Below, piece after piece: positions 53,755-62,118 of a DNA stretch of 64,000 nucleotides. Position numbers and translations under genes: made by a program. Positions within the stretch are counted from its first letter, which is position 1, and each line of letters opens with the position of its first letter. The notes under the pieces are model-generated. The model did no database searches, had not been told where the DNA came from, and saw nothing but the letters and a program-made list of their open reading frames with translations. The stretch is from Deltaproteobacteria bacterium (GTDB lineage: Bacteria > Myxococcota > Kuafuiibacteriia > Kuafuiibacteriales > Kuafuiibacteriaceae): positions 5,198,001 to 5,262,000 of the forward strand of contig JADJBV010000001.1 of NCBI GenBank assembly GCA_016703535.1, given 5' to 3'.

Positions 53755-55209
53755 TCAAGGATCAAGAACGGGATCCCTTGGAGGGCGCGGCGCTGCGTCA
53801 TCGAGGACTCCGAGAGGGTTCCATCCCCGACGAAGGGCCATGACCTGAGCCGCGATGATGCCCAGGCCCGCGATGGACGCCAGGGCGGCTCGGAGCCACC
53901 AGGGCCAACTTGTCGGGAGGACGAGGCTGAATAACAAAGCCACCAGGGCCGGTATCGCACCCAGGAGGATCGAGTAGCCCAACTTTCGACCATTGAGGTG
54001 CAGTGCGGTCCCGATGAAAAGAGCGGCCAGGAGGCCCTCGGAGGAGAGGGTCGACCAGGCCGCACCCAAGGGCCCGGCCTTCGGGATGGCATACAGGTTG
54101 ATGGCGATGTTGGCGACGCAGGCGGTCGCCATATAGATGGCGCCCTGACGCACCCGGTCAGCCGAGGTGAGATACCAACTTGGCGCGCTCCGGGTGAAGT
54201 AGATGGCGATGAAGACGCCATAGAGCGAAAAAACTCTCCCTGACTCAGTGAAGGATGCGCCGTAGACCAGCTCGATGGTCGCCTGGCCGTACAGGTAGGT
54301 CATGGCGCCGATCAGGGCCCCCAGGCTGGTCAGAAGGATGGTGGTGGTGTTGAGCTGGCGATTGAGCCCGATGCCATCTTTGGCGGACCGAAAGAAGCGA
54401 CGGACTACGGTGTCGTTGACCGCCCGCGGAATAACGTAGAACAGGCCCACCAATCGAACCGCGGCGGCGTAGATGCCGGTGGCTCGATCGCCTTGAATTT
54501 CGGACAACATGAGTTGGTCGATCTCGGCGTTGATCCAGAAGAAGATGCCGCTGGCCCAGAACCAGAATGCGTCGCGAGCAACGTCACGGACCTGTCCGTC
54601 GAACTTCAACGTGAGGACCTGGCGTGCCTCCCGTAGGATCCAGTGGGCGCCCGTACCCGACAGTAGGAGGGTTGCGAAGGCGGCCCACTGAATGCCGAGG
54701 TCGAGGAGCACCACGATGGTGGTCGCGCCGACGAGCCCCACTCGGCGAAGGGTCTCGACCAGGTTGGCGATTCTGAATCGATCGAAGGCAAAGAGGGCGC
54801 TGGAGAAGGTCCCGAGGAGATCGGTCACGAAACGGGCCAGGACCAGGAGAAGGACAACGATCCACGCAGACCAACTTCCGATCTGCACCGCAGCCACCAC
54901 CAAGGCCAGCGGGATAAAAAATGAGCCCAGCAAAACGCGTCCCTTGAGGACACGCCCAAGGTAGAGGCCCGCTTGTGCCGGATCCCGGGCGGCATCGCGG
55001 ATGAGGAGGCGAGCCAGCCCGCCGTCTACGACCGTGCCGACGAGGGCCGCATAAACCGAGGCGACGGCCCACTGGCCAAAGAGCTCGGCTTGGAAGTGGC
55101 GAGCGAGGAGAATTGAGACGATCCCGCCCGCCAACATGCTGACGGTGCGGCCGACCAGGTTGAAGAGGAGACCGACTGAGACGCTATCGCCGCGGGGCGC
55201 GTGGGCCAC
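53755..55209 (-). CDS. Wzx-type polysaccharide flippase
   Basis: 484 residues with about twelve to fourteen hydrophobic spans, starting at VGLLFNLVGRTVSMLAGGIVSILLA, and the MATE/MVF-like polysaccharide-transport pattern (FQAELFGQWAVASVYAALVGT; TDLLGTFSSALFAFDRF). It moves undecaprenyl-linked repeat units to the periplasmic side. It is first in a same-strand series with radical SAM, deacetylase and methyltransferase. Codon use is looser and GC lower than in core genes. Confidence 0.9.
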   Translation of the reverse strand: MAHAPRGDSVSVGLLFNLVGRTVSMLAGGIVSILLARHFQAELFGQWAVASVYAALVGTVVDGGLARLLIRDAARDPAQAGLYLGRVLKGRVLLGSFFIPLALVVAAVQIGSWSAWIVVLLLVLARFVTDLLGTFSSALFAFDRFRIANLVETLRRVGLVGATTIVVLLDLGIQWAAFATLLLSGTGAHWILREARQVLTLKFDGQVRDVARDAFWFWASGIFFWINAEIDQLMLSEIQGDRATGIYAAAVRLVGLFYVIPRAVNDTVVRRFFRSAKDGIGLNRQLNTTTILLTSLGALIGAMTYLYGQATIELVYGASFTESGRVFSLYGVFIAIYFTRSAPSWYLTSADRVRQGAIYMATACVANIAINLYAIPKAGPLGAAWSTLSSEGLLAALFIGTALHLNGRKLGYSILLGAIPALVALLFSLVLPTSWPWWLRAALASIAGLGIIAAQVMALRRGWNPLGVLDDAAPRPPRDPVLDP

Positions 55210-55233
55210 AGAGGGGTCTTAACACGAAGAGAC

Positions 55234-55260
55234 GCTCCCGGAATCAGGTCTTCCGGGAGC
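55234..55260 (-). terminator. hairpin terminator after FG-GAP lipoprotein gene
   Basis: Perfect 10-bp stem GCTCCCGGAA/TTCCGGGAGC with a 7-base loop, 17 bp past the stop codon. The minus strand continues with GTCTCTTCG. It separates the FG-GAP gene from the flippase gene. Confidence 0.75.
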
Positions 55261-55277
55261 TCTTGCGAGGCGGGGGA

Positions 55278-58094
55278 CTACCAGTTGCTCTGGATGCAGT
55301 CGACGCGGCCGGGGGCCACGATGGGACCGACCGATCCGCCCTGGTGCGAACCAATGCAGAAGTCGCCGCGGCCATCATTGTTGATGTCACCAAACGCGAT
55401 CGCCTTCGGGTAGCTACCCATCAGGTCGCGGGGGTTGGCTCCATACATGATGATCGGGGAGGTGACGCCGGTCAGGTCGATGGTGCCCACCAAGCTCGCA
55501 CCGCCGAGGATGATCCGAACCTCACCATTTCCATCCTGGTCGTTGGCCGGCCCGTCGGCCGAAGACGACACGAAGGGGATTTCGGCGTACCCGTCACCGG
55601 TCATGTCGCCGACCGCCAAAATCTGCCCGCCTTGGTCGCCTGGGTTGTCGCCCAAGATTCGAACGTCGGGAGCGGTACCGGTCATGTCGAAGAACAGGCC
55701 GTTGAAGAAGGCACGGTCCCAGATGTCGACGCCGCCGACCTGGACTCCACCTTTGCGGATCTGATTGCCGCCAATGATGACCTCGTTGTCCGTGGTCCCA
55801 ACCACGTTGCCGATCGCGACCGAACTTCCGTAGCCCACGAAGTTGCCTTCACCGAGCCAAGTCACGTTGCAGTTGTCGGTCGCCAGGTCGATCGTGGCCG
55901 GCAACGTACCGCCGCCGAAGAAGGCGCAAACCGCCCCCCGGTCGGTGAGGCCGCCATTGTCGAAGCCCCGGACGCCGATGACGAAGTCCGTGATGCCATC
56001 GCGGCTGATGTCACCCACTGCGCCGACGACACCGATACGCAAACCAGCCACCGCACCCTCGAGCACGGTCAGCGTAGCCGCAACCGAAAGGTCGATCTCC
56101 CCACTGAGCGGGCCGGCCACGATGACCAAGCCACCTGCGTCAACCCCGTTTGGCCCATCGTGTCCCGGTCGTCCAATGACCAGGTCCTGATTGCCGTCGT
56201 TGTTAAAGTCTCCGACGCCGAAGGCCATGCTTTGGTCGCCGGCCGCCGCGCCGATGATCCGCGCCACAACCCGGGTGGAAAGCGGGTTGGCCCGCAGATC
56301 GATGGTGCCCGCGGTGAGCAGGTCGGCCGCACCCGCCACGACGATAATCTCGCCGGCGTCGGTTCGAGTGTTGCCGTTACCATCGGCGAGACGGGCCGAC
56401 ATGATCAGGTCGCCGATCCCGTCCCCGGTGACATCGCCGATGATGGCCGAGCCATCCCGGTTGCCGCCGAGTTCGTCGTTGTTGTCAGCGCCCCAGACCA
56501 CGACCGACGCGGTCCCCGGCGCGGTTTCGTTCGCCCCGGTGAAGAAGCCACCACCGCCCGCAAAAACATGAACCTGGCCAGCCTGACTCCGGTTGCCTCC
56601 GGTCATGGGGTAGACGTGGAGGGTTCCGGCCATCACGACCTCGGGTACGCCGTCTCCGTTGAGGTCACCGATCGAAACGTTGTTGTACTTCTTGCTGGAG
56701 TGGGGCCCGAACTCTCCACGGTCAGCGGTCTGGGTCGCGAGGTTGATGCTGCGAGGCTCGATCACGCAGCTGGCGCTGCAGCCGTCGCCGTTGACGACGT
56801 TCCCGTCATCACACTCCTCACCACCCTCGACCGTCGAGTTCGAGCAGGTGCCCACCAGGACCGTGATGTTGTTGGTGGTCGCGATGTCGCCGAAGAGGCC
56901 GACGCCAGGTTGTTGAGTCATTTGCCACAAGCTGTCGTAGAGCCCGGGGGTCGCCGGGGCTCGCGCGTTGAACACGAACTCTCGAGTGGCGTTGGGCGCG
57001 ACAGTTTCAGCTGCGCCCATGTTCACCGAGGTGATCTGCCAGCGGTTGACCGGAGTGTTCACCGAAAGGAGGTTGAACGACGAACCCGTCCAAGGTTCGG
57101 TACCCGTGTTCTGCATGGTGATCCGGAACTCGTTGAGAGTCCCCGCGATGACGCTATTCGGGATGGTCTGGGCCACGACGGTCGCCGCGTAGGCCGGGGA
57201 CGAGTTGTTGTCGATGGTGACGGTCTGGTTGAGACAACCGGCCGTGAGATCGAAGATGCCCACACCGCCGTTGAGGCCAACCGGGTTGGAGTCCAGGATC
57301 TGGCGAACAATCGTCGCCGGTCCGAGCGCGGTCGGCGCGGTGATCGGGAAGGTAAAGGTCACCTGCCCGCCCGGCGCCACCGGAGCCGTCACTGGAACGC
57401 AGGTCGAGGCGCCGCCCCACTTGTTGTGGTTGGACGGCGGGAGCCCGAGATCGCGGTCGCGGCTGTAGAGACAGAGGCCGCTTCCTTGCCAGGTGCCGGT
57501 GCCGGAGTTCTGCACCGTAACGTTGACGGTCCGCCCTTCGCCGGGCGCCATGGTCGCCGGGATGTCGGAGCTGACCAGCGAGCAGCCCCAACGGCGCTGG
57601 TTGCCAGCGTTGACGTTGATGTTGGTGACCGACAAGGTGTCACCGAACGGCGTGTCGCCCAGGATGCGCATGCGCCCAGAGAACGTCGCCGAAGGGTTGG
57701 CGGCCGGCGCGGTGATCACGAAGTCGAGGGTCGCGTCGTTGGAGGCGTCGCAAGCGCCGCCATTACACGCCGGCACGGTCGGGGTGATCCGCGTGTAGCT
57801 CCAGCTCCAAGCCGTGTTGATGCGGTACAGCGCGTAGTTGTTGGTGTCCCAGTTGACGTTGGATCCACCGCTCGAGATGCCCGTGTTCCGGATGACAGCG
57901 CGGACGTTCAGGCGCTCGCCCGGGTTCATCTGAGCTGGAATGTTGTGAGAGATAACCTGCGCGTTCGAGCCCGCCGGCGGCAAGGCGGCCACTGTGGTGG
58001 CAAACTCGTCAGCCGGAGACTCCACGCTCGCCTGACAGGCGAAGAGGAGACAGGGAAAGAGGGTGGACCAGGGAGCGTATCGGTTGATTGCCAT
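55278..58094 (-). CDS. lipoprotein with NBR1-like Ig, Cys-rich and FG-GAP repeats
   Basis: 938 residues from MAINRYAPWSTLFPCLLFAC; the terminal LFAC is the lipobox. Three NBR1-like/Ig modules follow at about 45-430 (MNPGERLNVRAVIRNTG, APGEGRTVNVTVQNSGTGTW, EFRITMQNTGTEPWTG). Next is one myxobacterial Cys-rich repeat (GGEECDDGNVVNGDGCSASC) at about 440. Then come at least six FG-GAP blades with Ca-binding loops (DLNGDGVPE, DVTGDGIGD, DFNNDGNQD, DISRDGITD, DMTGDGYAE, DINNDGRGD), forming an integrin-alpha-like propeller. It is a surface lipoprotein; a role in adhesion or polysaccharide contact is inferred from location. Confidence 0.9.
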   Translation of the reverse strand: MAINRYAPWSTLFPCLLFACQASVESPADEFATTVAALPPAGSNAQVISHNIPAQMNPGERLNVRAVIRNTGISSGGSNVNWDTNNYALYRINTAWSWSYTRITPTVPACNGGACDASNDATLDFVITAPAANPSATFSGRMRILGDTPFGDTLSVTNINVNAGNQRRWGCSLVSSDIPATMAPGEGRTVNVTVQNSGTGTWQGSGLCLYSRDRDLGLPPSNHNKWGGASTCVPVTAPVAPGGQVTFTFPITAPTALGPATIVRQILDSNPVGLNGGVGIFDLTAGCLNQTVTIDNNSSPAYAATVVAQTIPNSVIAGTLNEFRITMQNTGTEPWTGSSFNLLSVNTPVNRWQITSVNMGAAETVAPNATREFVFNARAPATPGLYDSLWQMTQQPGVGLFGDIATTNNITVLVGTCSNSTVEGGEECDDGNVVNGDGCSASCVIEPRSINLATQTADRGEFGPHSSKKYNNVSIGDLNGDGVPEVVMAGTLHVYPMTGGNRSQAGQVHVFAGGGGFFTGANETAPGTASVVVWGADNNDELGGNRDGSAIIGDVTGDGIGDLIMSARLADGNGNTRTDAGEIIVVAGAADLLTAGTIDLRANPLSTRVVARIIGAAAGDQSMAFGVGDFNNDGNQDLVIGRPGHDGPNGVDAGGLVIVAGPLSGEIDLSVAATLTVLEGAVAGLRIGVVGAVGDISRDGITDFVIGVRGFDNGGLTDRGAVCAFFGGGTLPATIDLATDNCNVTWLGEGNFVGYGSSVAIGNVVGTTDNEVIIGGNQIRKGGVQVGGVDIWDRAFFNGLFFDMTGTAPDVRILGDNPGDQGGQILAVGDMTGDGYAEIPFVSSSADGPANDQDGNGEVRIILGGASLVGTIDLTGVTSPIIMYGANPRDLMGSYPKAIAFGDINNDGRGDFCIGSHQGGSVGPIVAPGRVDCIQSNW

Positions 58095-58173
58095 AGAATG
58101 ACCGTTAGGGAATCTCATGGTGATATTGCACCAGCGTCAAGGGGGTGAACGAGAACGGCATGCATTCGATCGG

Positions 58174-58204
58174 CCCGATCTCGGGAGGTTCGAGTCCCAT
58201 CGGG
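58174..58204 (+). other. stem-loop with tRNA T-loop-like sequence
   Basis: CCCGAT/ATCGGG (6 bp) encloses GGGA/TCCC (4 bp) and the loop GGTTCGAG, with a 3-base bulge. The loop block resembles a tRNA T-arm, but no tRNA body surrounds it. It lies in the 267-bp divergent gap between the FG-GAP gene and the methyltransferase gene, where I see nothing else but promoters to be expected. Confidence 0.4.
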
Positions 58205-58361
58205 TAGCTTGGTCATCAGAACAAGTTGCATAAGGCCAGGCCACCGTTGGTGCCGCCTACCCCACGGGATGTTCACTGGCTCGGACGACCGTCGGTGTAC
58301 GCTCACATCCTACCCATCCCAGGCTTGACAGCGCTCCCAAGGGACAGGGAAAGAGGCGCCC

Positions 58362-59150
58362 ATGTCCGTCGCCTCGAAGGTTGCAACCTTGGCCTGGTAC
58401 CTTCGGCGACCAAGTCTCTACGGTGAGCTTTTTCGTCGGGTGCGGGCGATGCGGGTTTCGACATCGAACAGCGTCGAAAAGGCCAAGCGCGAGAAGGTTG
58501 AAGGTCAGCGGTGGTGTGAGCAACAGGTGGTGCCCGCTGCTCGACTGCTGGAATCGCTGCAACTCCCGACGGCCACGCCCGCGATCGAAACCCTTCATCC
58601 CACCGAGTGGGCAGAGGCCCACGCCGCGGTCAACGCCTGCCCGGTCAAGATGGGAGGGCCCGCCAACCTCGAGGTGCTTTACCACCTCTGTCGGGGGATG
58701 AAGGTGGAGCGGGTGGTCGAGACCGGCGTCGCCAACGGCTGGTCCACCCTCGCAGTGTTGCTCGCCTTGCGGGCCAACGGCGAAGGGCGCTTGGCCAGCG
58801 TCGACATGCCCTACGCCAAAATGAACAACGAGGCCTGGGTGGGGTGCGCCGTCCCTCAGGCCTTGAGAGATCGTTGGACCCTGATCCGAAAGCCGGACCG
58901 GGACGGGCTGCCCGAAGCGATCGCCGCCCTCGGCACCTTGGACTTGGCCCACTACGACAGCGACAAGTCGTACGAGGACCGGATGTTCGGCTACCACCTG
59001 CTTTGGGCCGCACTACGTCCCGGCGGCTTGCTGCTCTCGGATGATATCGAAGACAACAGCGCCTACGCTGACTTCGCCAAAGAGGTGAGTCGCCCCACCT
59101 GGGTGCTCCCCAAAAAACCCGGGAACTACGCCGGGGTGTTGATCAAGTGA
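58362..59150 (+). CDS. class I SAM-dependent methyltransferase
   Basis: 262 residues; AGAGG lies five bases before the ATG. The N-terminal helical part is followed by the SAM-binding VVETGVANGWSTLAVL, LASVDMPYAK, DLAHYDSDKSYEDR and PGGLLLSDDIED, matching the Methyltransf_24-like group. It probably methylates a glycan or precursor. It is first in a three-gene overlapping operon; its stop overlaps the next start (GTGA). Confidence 0.87.
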   Translation: MSVASKVATLAWYLRRPSLYGELFRRVRAMRVSTSNSVEKAKREKVEGQRWCEQQVVPAARLLESLQLPTATPAIETLHPTEWAEAHAAVNACPVKMGGPANLEVLYHLCRGMKVERVVETGVANGWSTLAVLLALRANGEGRLASVDMPYAKMNNEAWVGCAVPQALRDRWTLIRKPDRDGLPEAIAALGTLDLAHYDSDKSYEDRMFGYHLLWAALRPGGLLLSDDIEDNSAYADFAKEVSRPTWVLPKKPGNYAGVLIK

Positions 59151-60070
59151 CCGAAGTTCGTACCGACCGCGAGGGCCACGCCTTCGAGCTTCGCCCGATC
59201 CGTTGTCCGACCTGCGGGCCGTCGAGGCTTCGGGTGATCGGCGAACGTGGTGGCAAGCACCAACGATGGGGCCTCGGCGTGGAGACGACGATCGTGGAGT
59301 GCGAAGGGTGTGGGCTCTTGTTCCCCAACCCGTTCCCGTTCCCTCTCGAGCCCCAGAAGCTCTACGGCGACCCGGAGAAGTACTTCGCGTCCCACGACCT
59401 TGGCCATAAGATCCAACGTTATCGGGAGCTGGCCCGCGAGATCCAAAGCCGCGCGACCACCCCCAAACCACGGCTCCTGGACATCGGCGCGGGCCGTGGA
59501 GACTTCCTTCACGCGGCAAAGCTTGAGGGCTTCGTAGACCCGGTGGGCCTCGAGTTCGCGGACGCGATGATCGAGTTCGCGCGCGCGAACTTCTCGGTGG
59601 ACCTGCGCAAGGATCCGACCGACCGACTGGTGGCGGCGAATGAGAAATTTGACGCGATCGTCCTCAACGCCGTGCTCGAGCACGTCTATGATCCCGACGC
59701 ATTGATCCGCGACGTCGCCAGCCTGGCCAAGCCAAGAGCAGTCCTCTACCTGGATCTGCCGCGAGAGCCGCACCTGTTGACCATCGTCGGCAATCGCCTG
59801 AACCGGGTGCTCGGGCGGCCCGGGATCTACAATCTCCAGCCGACTTGGCCACCGTTTCATGTCTTTGGATTCAACCCGCGGGCCTTGACCAAGCTGCTCG
59901 AAAAACACGGCTTTTCGGTCGAGTCGGTGCGGGTCCACGCCTCCACGCGGATCCGCTCCTCCGGGACCGTACGCGATCGAGCAAAGGCGCTCGCCGGTCA
60001 ACAGATCAACCGCGTCGCCAACATGGTTGGGCTTGCGAGCAACATGTACGTTTGGGCGAGGTTCAGATGA
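59147..60070 (+). CDS. SAM-dependent methyltransferase with N-terminal zinc finger
   Basis: 307 residues, GTG start. A zinc-binding head (RCPTCG and CEGCGLLF, residues 20-62) is typical of methyltransferases acting on deoxysugars or lipid-bound glycans. The core has LLDIGAGRGDFLHA, VGLEFADAMI, AIVLNAVLEHVYDP and LYLDLPREPHL. It overlaps both neighbours by four bases (GTGA and ATGA), so all three genes are coupled. Confidence 0.88.
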   Translation: MTEVRTDREGHAFELRPIRCPTCGPSRLRVIGERGGKHQRWGLGVETTIVECEGCGLLFPNPFPFPLEPQKLYGDPEKYFASHDLGHKIQRYRELAREIQSRATTPKPRLLDIGAGRGDFLHAAKLEGFVDPVGLEFADAMIEFARANFSVDLRKDPTDRLVAANEKFDAIVLNAVLEHVYDPDALIRDVASLAKPRAVLYLDLPREPHLLTIVGNRLNRVLGRPGIYNLQPTWPPFHVFGFNPRALTKLLEKHGFSVESVRVHASTRIRSSGTVRDRAKALAGQQINRVANMVGLASNMYVWARFR

Positions 60071-60783
60071 AGGTTTGGCTGAAGCGATCTTTTTTCGGTC
60101 TTGCAGTCGTGGCGATCGGCTTCTATGCCCTCGCCGCGGCGCACGCCGTCGATACGGAGGTCACCGCCGAGGACGAGGAGTACTTGGCGAAAATCTATGG
60201 CGAGGAGGTCCCAGGTCCGCGGGCCATGACCAGCTCCTTGGCGGGTGAGCTAGCAGTGATCTCGCAAGTCCAACGGGCCGTGCTGAGAATCGCGCCGGTC
60301 AATGGCGGCATCCCTCAAGGCCTTACTCGCGAACCCAAGGACCTCTTCGGCACTCGGAAGGGCCTCTGCTACGACCGCAGCCGCACCATCGAAAAGAGCC
60401 TGCGGAGCTTGGGCTTCGAGACACGCCACGTCTACATCTACTCGCTGACCGGCCCCGAGGCCCTCCCCATCCTGAAGCCTGGTGTAACGTCCCACGCTGT
60501 CACAGAGGTTCGCACCCGCGAAGGTTGGATGGTTGTGGACTCCAACTTCCCGTGGATTGCCTTCACCAACGACGGCCGGCCGATGGGCATGGCGGAGGTT
60601 CGAGCGGACGTCGGAGTTGGCCAACTCCATTGGGCAGCGCCTTTTGAGGGGCACCAGAACATCATCTATCGGGAGCCGTTTCGACACCTCTTCGGGGTCT
60701 ACTCCCGTCACGGGCGCTTTTATCCGCCGTTCAATCCCTTCCCCGACATCAACTGGTCGGAGCTGATGACCCACTTCGACTGA
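60067..60783 (+). CDS. exported transglutaminase-like protein
   Basis: 238 residues starting at MKVWLKRSFFGLAVV, where ATG overlaps the previous stop. A longer frame upstream is out of register with that gene and spurious. The signal peptide or single span ends near ALAAAHA. The papain-like triad is C101 (GLCYDRSRT), H143 (TSHAVTEV) and D158 (MVVDSNF). It is likely a periplasmic thiol peptidase, amidase or crosslinking enzyme. Its coupling to two methyltransferases is unusual. The last 64 bp overlap the opposing GT-C gene. Confidence 0.8.
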   Translation: MKVWLKRSFFGLAVVAIGFYALAAAHAVDTEVTAEDEEYLAKIYGEEVPGPRAMTSSLAGELAVISQVQRAVLRIAPVNGGIPQGLTREPKDLFGTRKGLCYDRSRTIEKSLRSLGFETRHVYIYSLTGPEALPILKPGVTSHAVTEVRTREGWMVVDSNFPWIAFTNDGRPMGMAEVRADVGVGQLHWAAPFEGHQNIIYREPFRHLFGVYSRHGRFYPPFNPFPDINWSELMTHFD

Positions 60784-62117
60784 GCGGTCGCCGCAACAGG
60801 TGCCCGAGGCCGTACCTGCGAGGCCGCCGCGAAGATGATGAAGACCAAGAGCGCGTGCGCTCGGTGCCGAAAGGCTGTCCCCTCGTTTCCTTCGACGAGC
60901 CCGTAGGCACAGGTCAAGGACACGACCACGAACAGCTGGACGGCGACGTCGGGCAAGCGACTCCTGACGTCGGTGATCATCTGTCGAACGGCGTGAAAGA
61001 CGAGCCAGTAGGTGAGGAACGCTTCCGGGAGCGCCATGATCTGACGCCAACTGTTGATCCGCCACGGAAACGGGGAGAAGAGGAAGTTGGCGACCCCGAT
61101 GGGCAGATACAGGGCCGCGCCCGCGGGAGTGGAGATGCTCATACTGGTGTCGAAAGCCGAGCGACCGTAGGCCAGTCCATTCCGCATCCGCTCCATGGTC
61201 TCGAGGCGGTCTTCGATGTCGACGCTCAGCTCAACCCCAAGCTGATTGGCGGCCACGAAGAGGAACGCGGTCAGCGCGGCCAGAGTCGCCAATGCGGCGG
61301 GCAGGCGACGCACCCGCACCACCAAATAAGACGCCAAGACGCCGGCGCCAACCAGGGCCAAGAGATAACCGCGAACAAAAGGCATGGCGGCGAAGAGGAC
61401 CAGGAGGAGCAGCACTCGCGTCGGAGTCAGACGTTCACGCAGAGCCTGGGCGGCCAACAAGGAGCCAGCCAGAAGGAGAAAGCTCCAAGCGTCCCGAAGG
61501 TTGATGCTCGTCCACAAGACGATCGAGGGATAAAACGCGGCCAAAATGAAGGCGCGTCGAGCCGCGGCCGCGCCGTAGAGAGAGTAGGCCAAGCGACTGA
61601 TCAGCCAGGCGGCCAAGGTGCCGACGACGGCGTTGAGGAAGCTGAGTGGGATGGAGGGGTTGATGTCAGCGATGTAGTAGATGACGCCGTTGAGGTGTTG
61701 GTAGAAGGAGCGCGGGTTGTAGCCGACGACACCCTCGAGGCTGAAGGACGGGTTCTTCCAGGAGGTGGCGATCATCCGACCGTAGTAGGCGTAGCCGTCG
61801 CTGTCGGGGGCGACGGCTCGGTTGAACTTGGTGACGTTGAAGATCACGGCGCCGACCAGGCGGAGGGCGATGGCGCCGGCGATCAAGCGGCCGAGTTTTG
61901 GCGGAGGTTCGTGGGAGGGGTGGACCGTGGGTTGGGGCGGACGGGCAGGCGCCGAGTGCCACTGGGTTGAAAAGACGATGACGCCGATCAGCACCGCGGC
62001 GCCGATCAGGATGCCGGCGACCAGCTCGGGGCCGCCAAAGTAGCCGGCGGGCGCGATCGCCAAGATGGCCAAAAGGGGCACCAACCAGCTGGGGAATCGC
62101 GGGGTGCCCACCTTCAA
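60720..62117 (-). CDS. GT-C-like multi-span membrane protein
   Basis: 465 residues, TTG start (GTG two codons later is possible). It has about ten spans. After the first two there is an extracytoplasmic loop with APDSDGYAYYGRM, the Asp-containing loop that GT-C enzymes use for a polyprenyl-phosphate sugar, then paired spans to the C-terminus. It is either a glycosyltransferase using lipid-linked sugar or a Wzy-like polymerase; the sequence does not decide. It begins just after rfbB. Confidence 0.75.
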   Translation of the reverse strand: MKVGTPRFPSWLVPLLAILAIAPAGYFGGPELVAGILIGAAVLIGVIVFSTQWHSAPARPPQPTVHPSHEPPPKLGRLIAGAIALRLVGAVIFNVTKFNRAVAPDSDGYAYYGRMIATSWKNPSFSLEGVVGYNPRSFYQHLNGVIYYIADINPSIPLSFLNAVVGTLAAWLISRLAYSLYGAAAARRAFILAAFYPSIVLWTSINLRDAWSFLLLAGSLLAAQALRERLTPTRVLLLLVLFAAMPFVRGYLLALVGAGVLASYLVVRVRRLPAALATLAALTAFLFVAANQLGVELSVDIEDRLETMERMRNGLAYGRSAFDTSMSISTPAGAALYLPIGVANFLFSPFPWRINSWRQIMALPEAFLTYWLVFHAVRQMITDVRSRLPDVAVQLFVVVSLTCAYGLVEGNEGTAFRHRAHALLVFIIFAAASQVRPRAPVAATAQSKWVISSDQLMSGKGLNGG

Positions 62118-62118
62118 C

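Noticed and set aside
55263..58148. 961-residue plus-strand open frame opposite the FG-GAP gene
   Set aside because: The minus strand has clear signal peptide, Ig, Cys-rich and FG-GAP repeats. The plus frame is the mirror of a repetitive GC-rich gene.
58174..58260. Possible tRNA gene
   Set aside because: Only a T-arm-like hairpin is present; there is no acceptor stem, anticodon arm or CCA in a fitting position.
58325..58330. TTGACA hexamer before the methyltransferase gene
   Set aside because: No -10-like sequence lies 16-18 bases downstream before the ribosome site, so I do not call a promoter.
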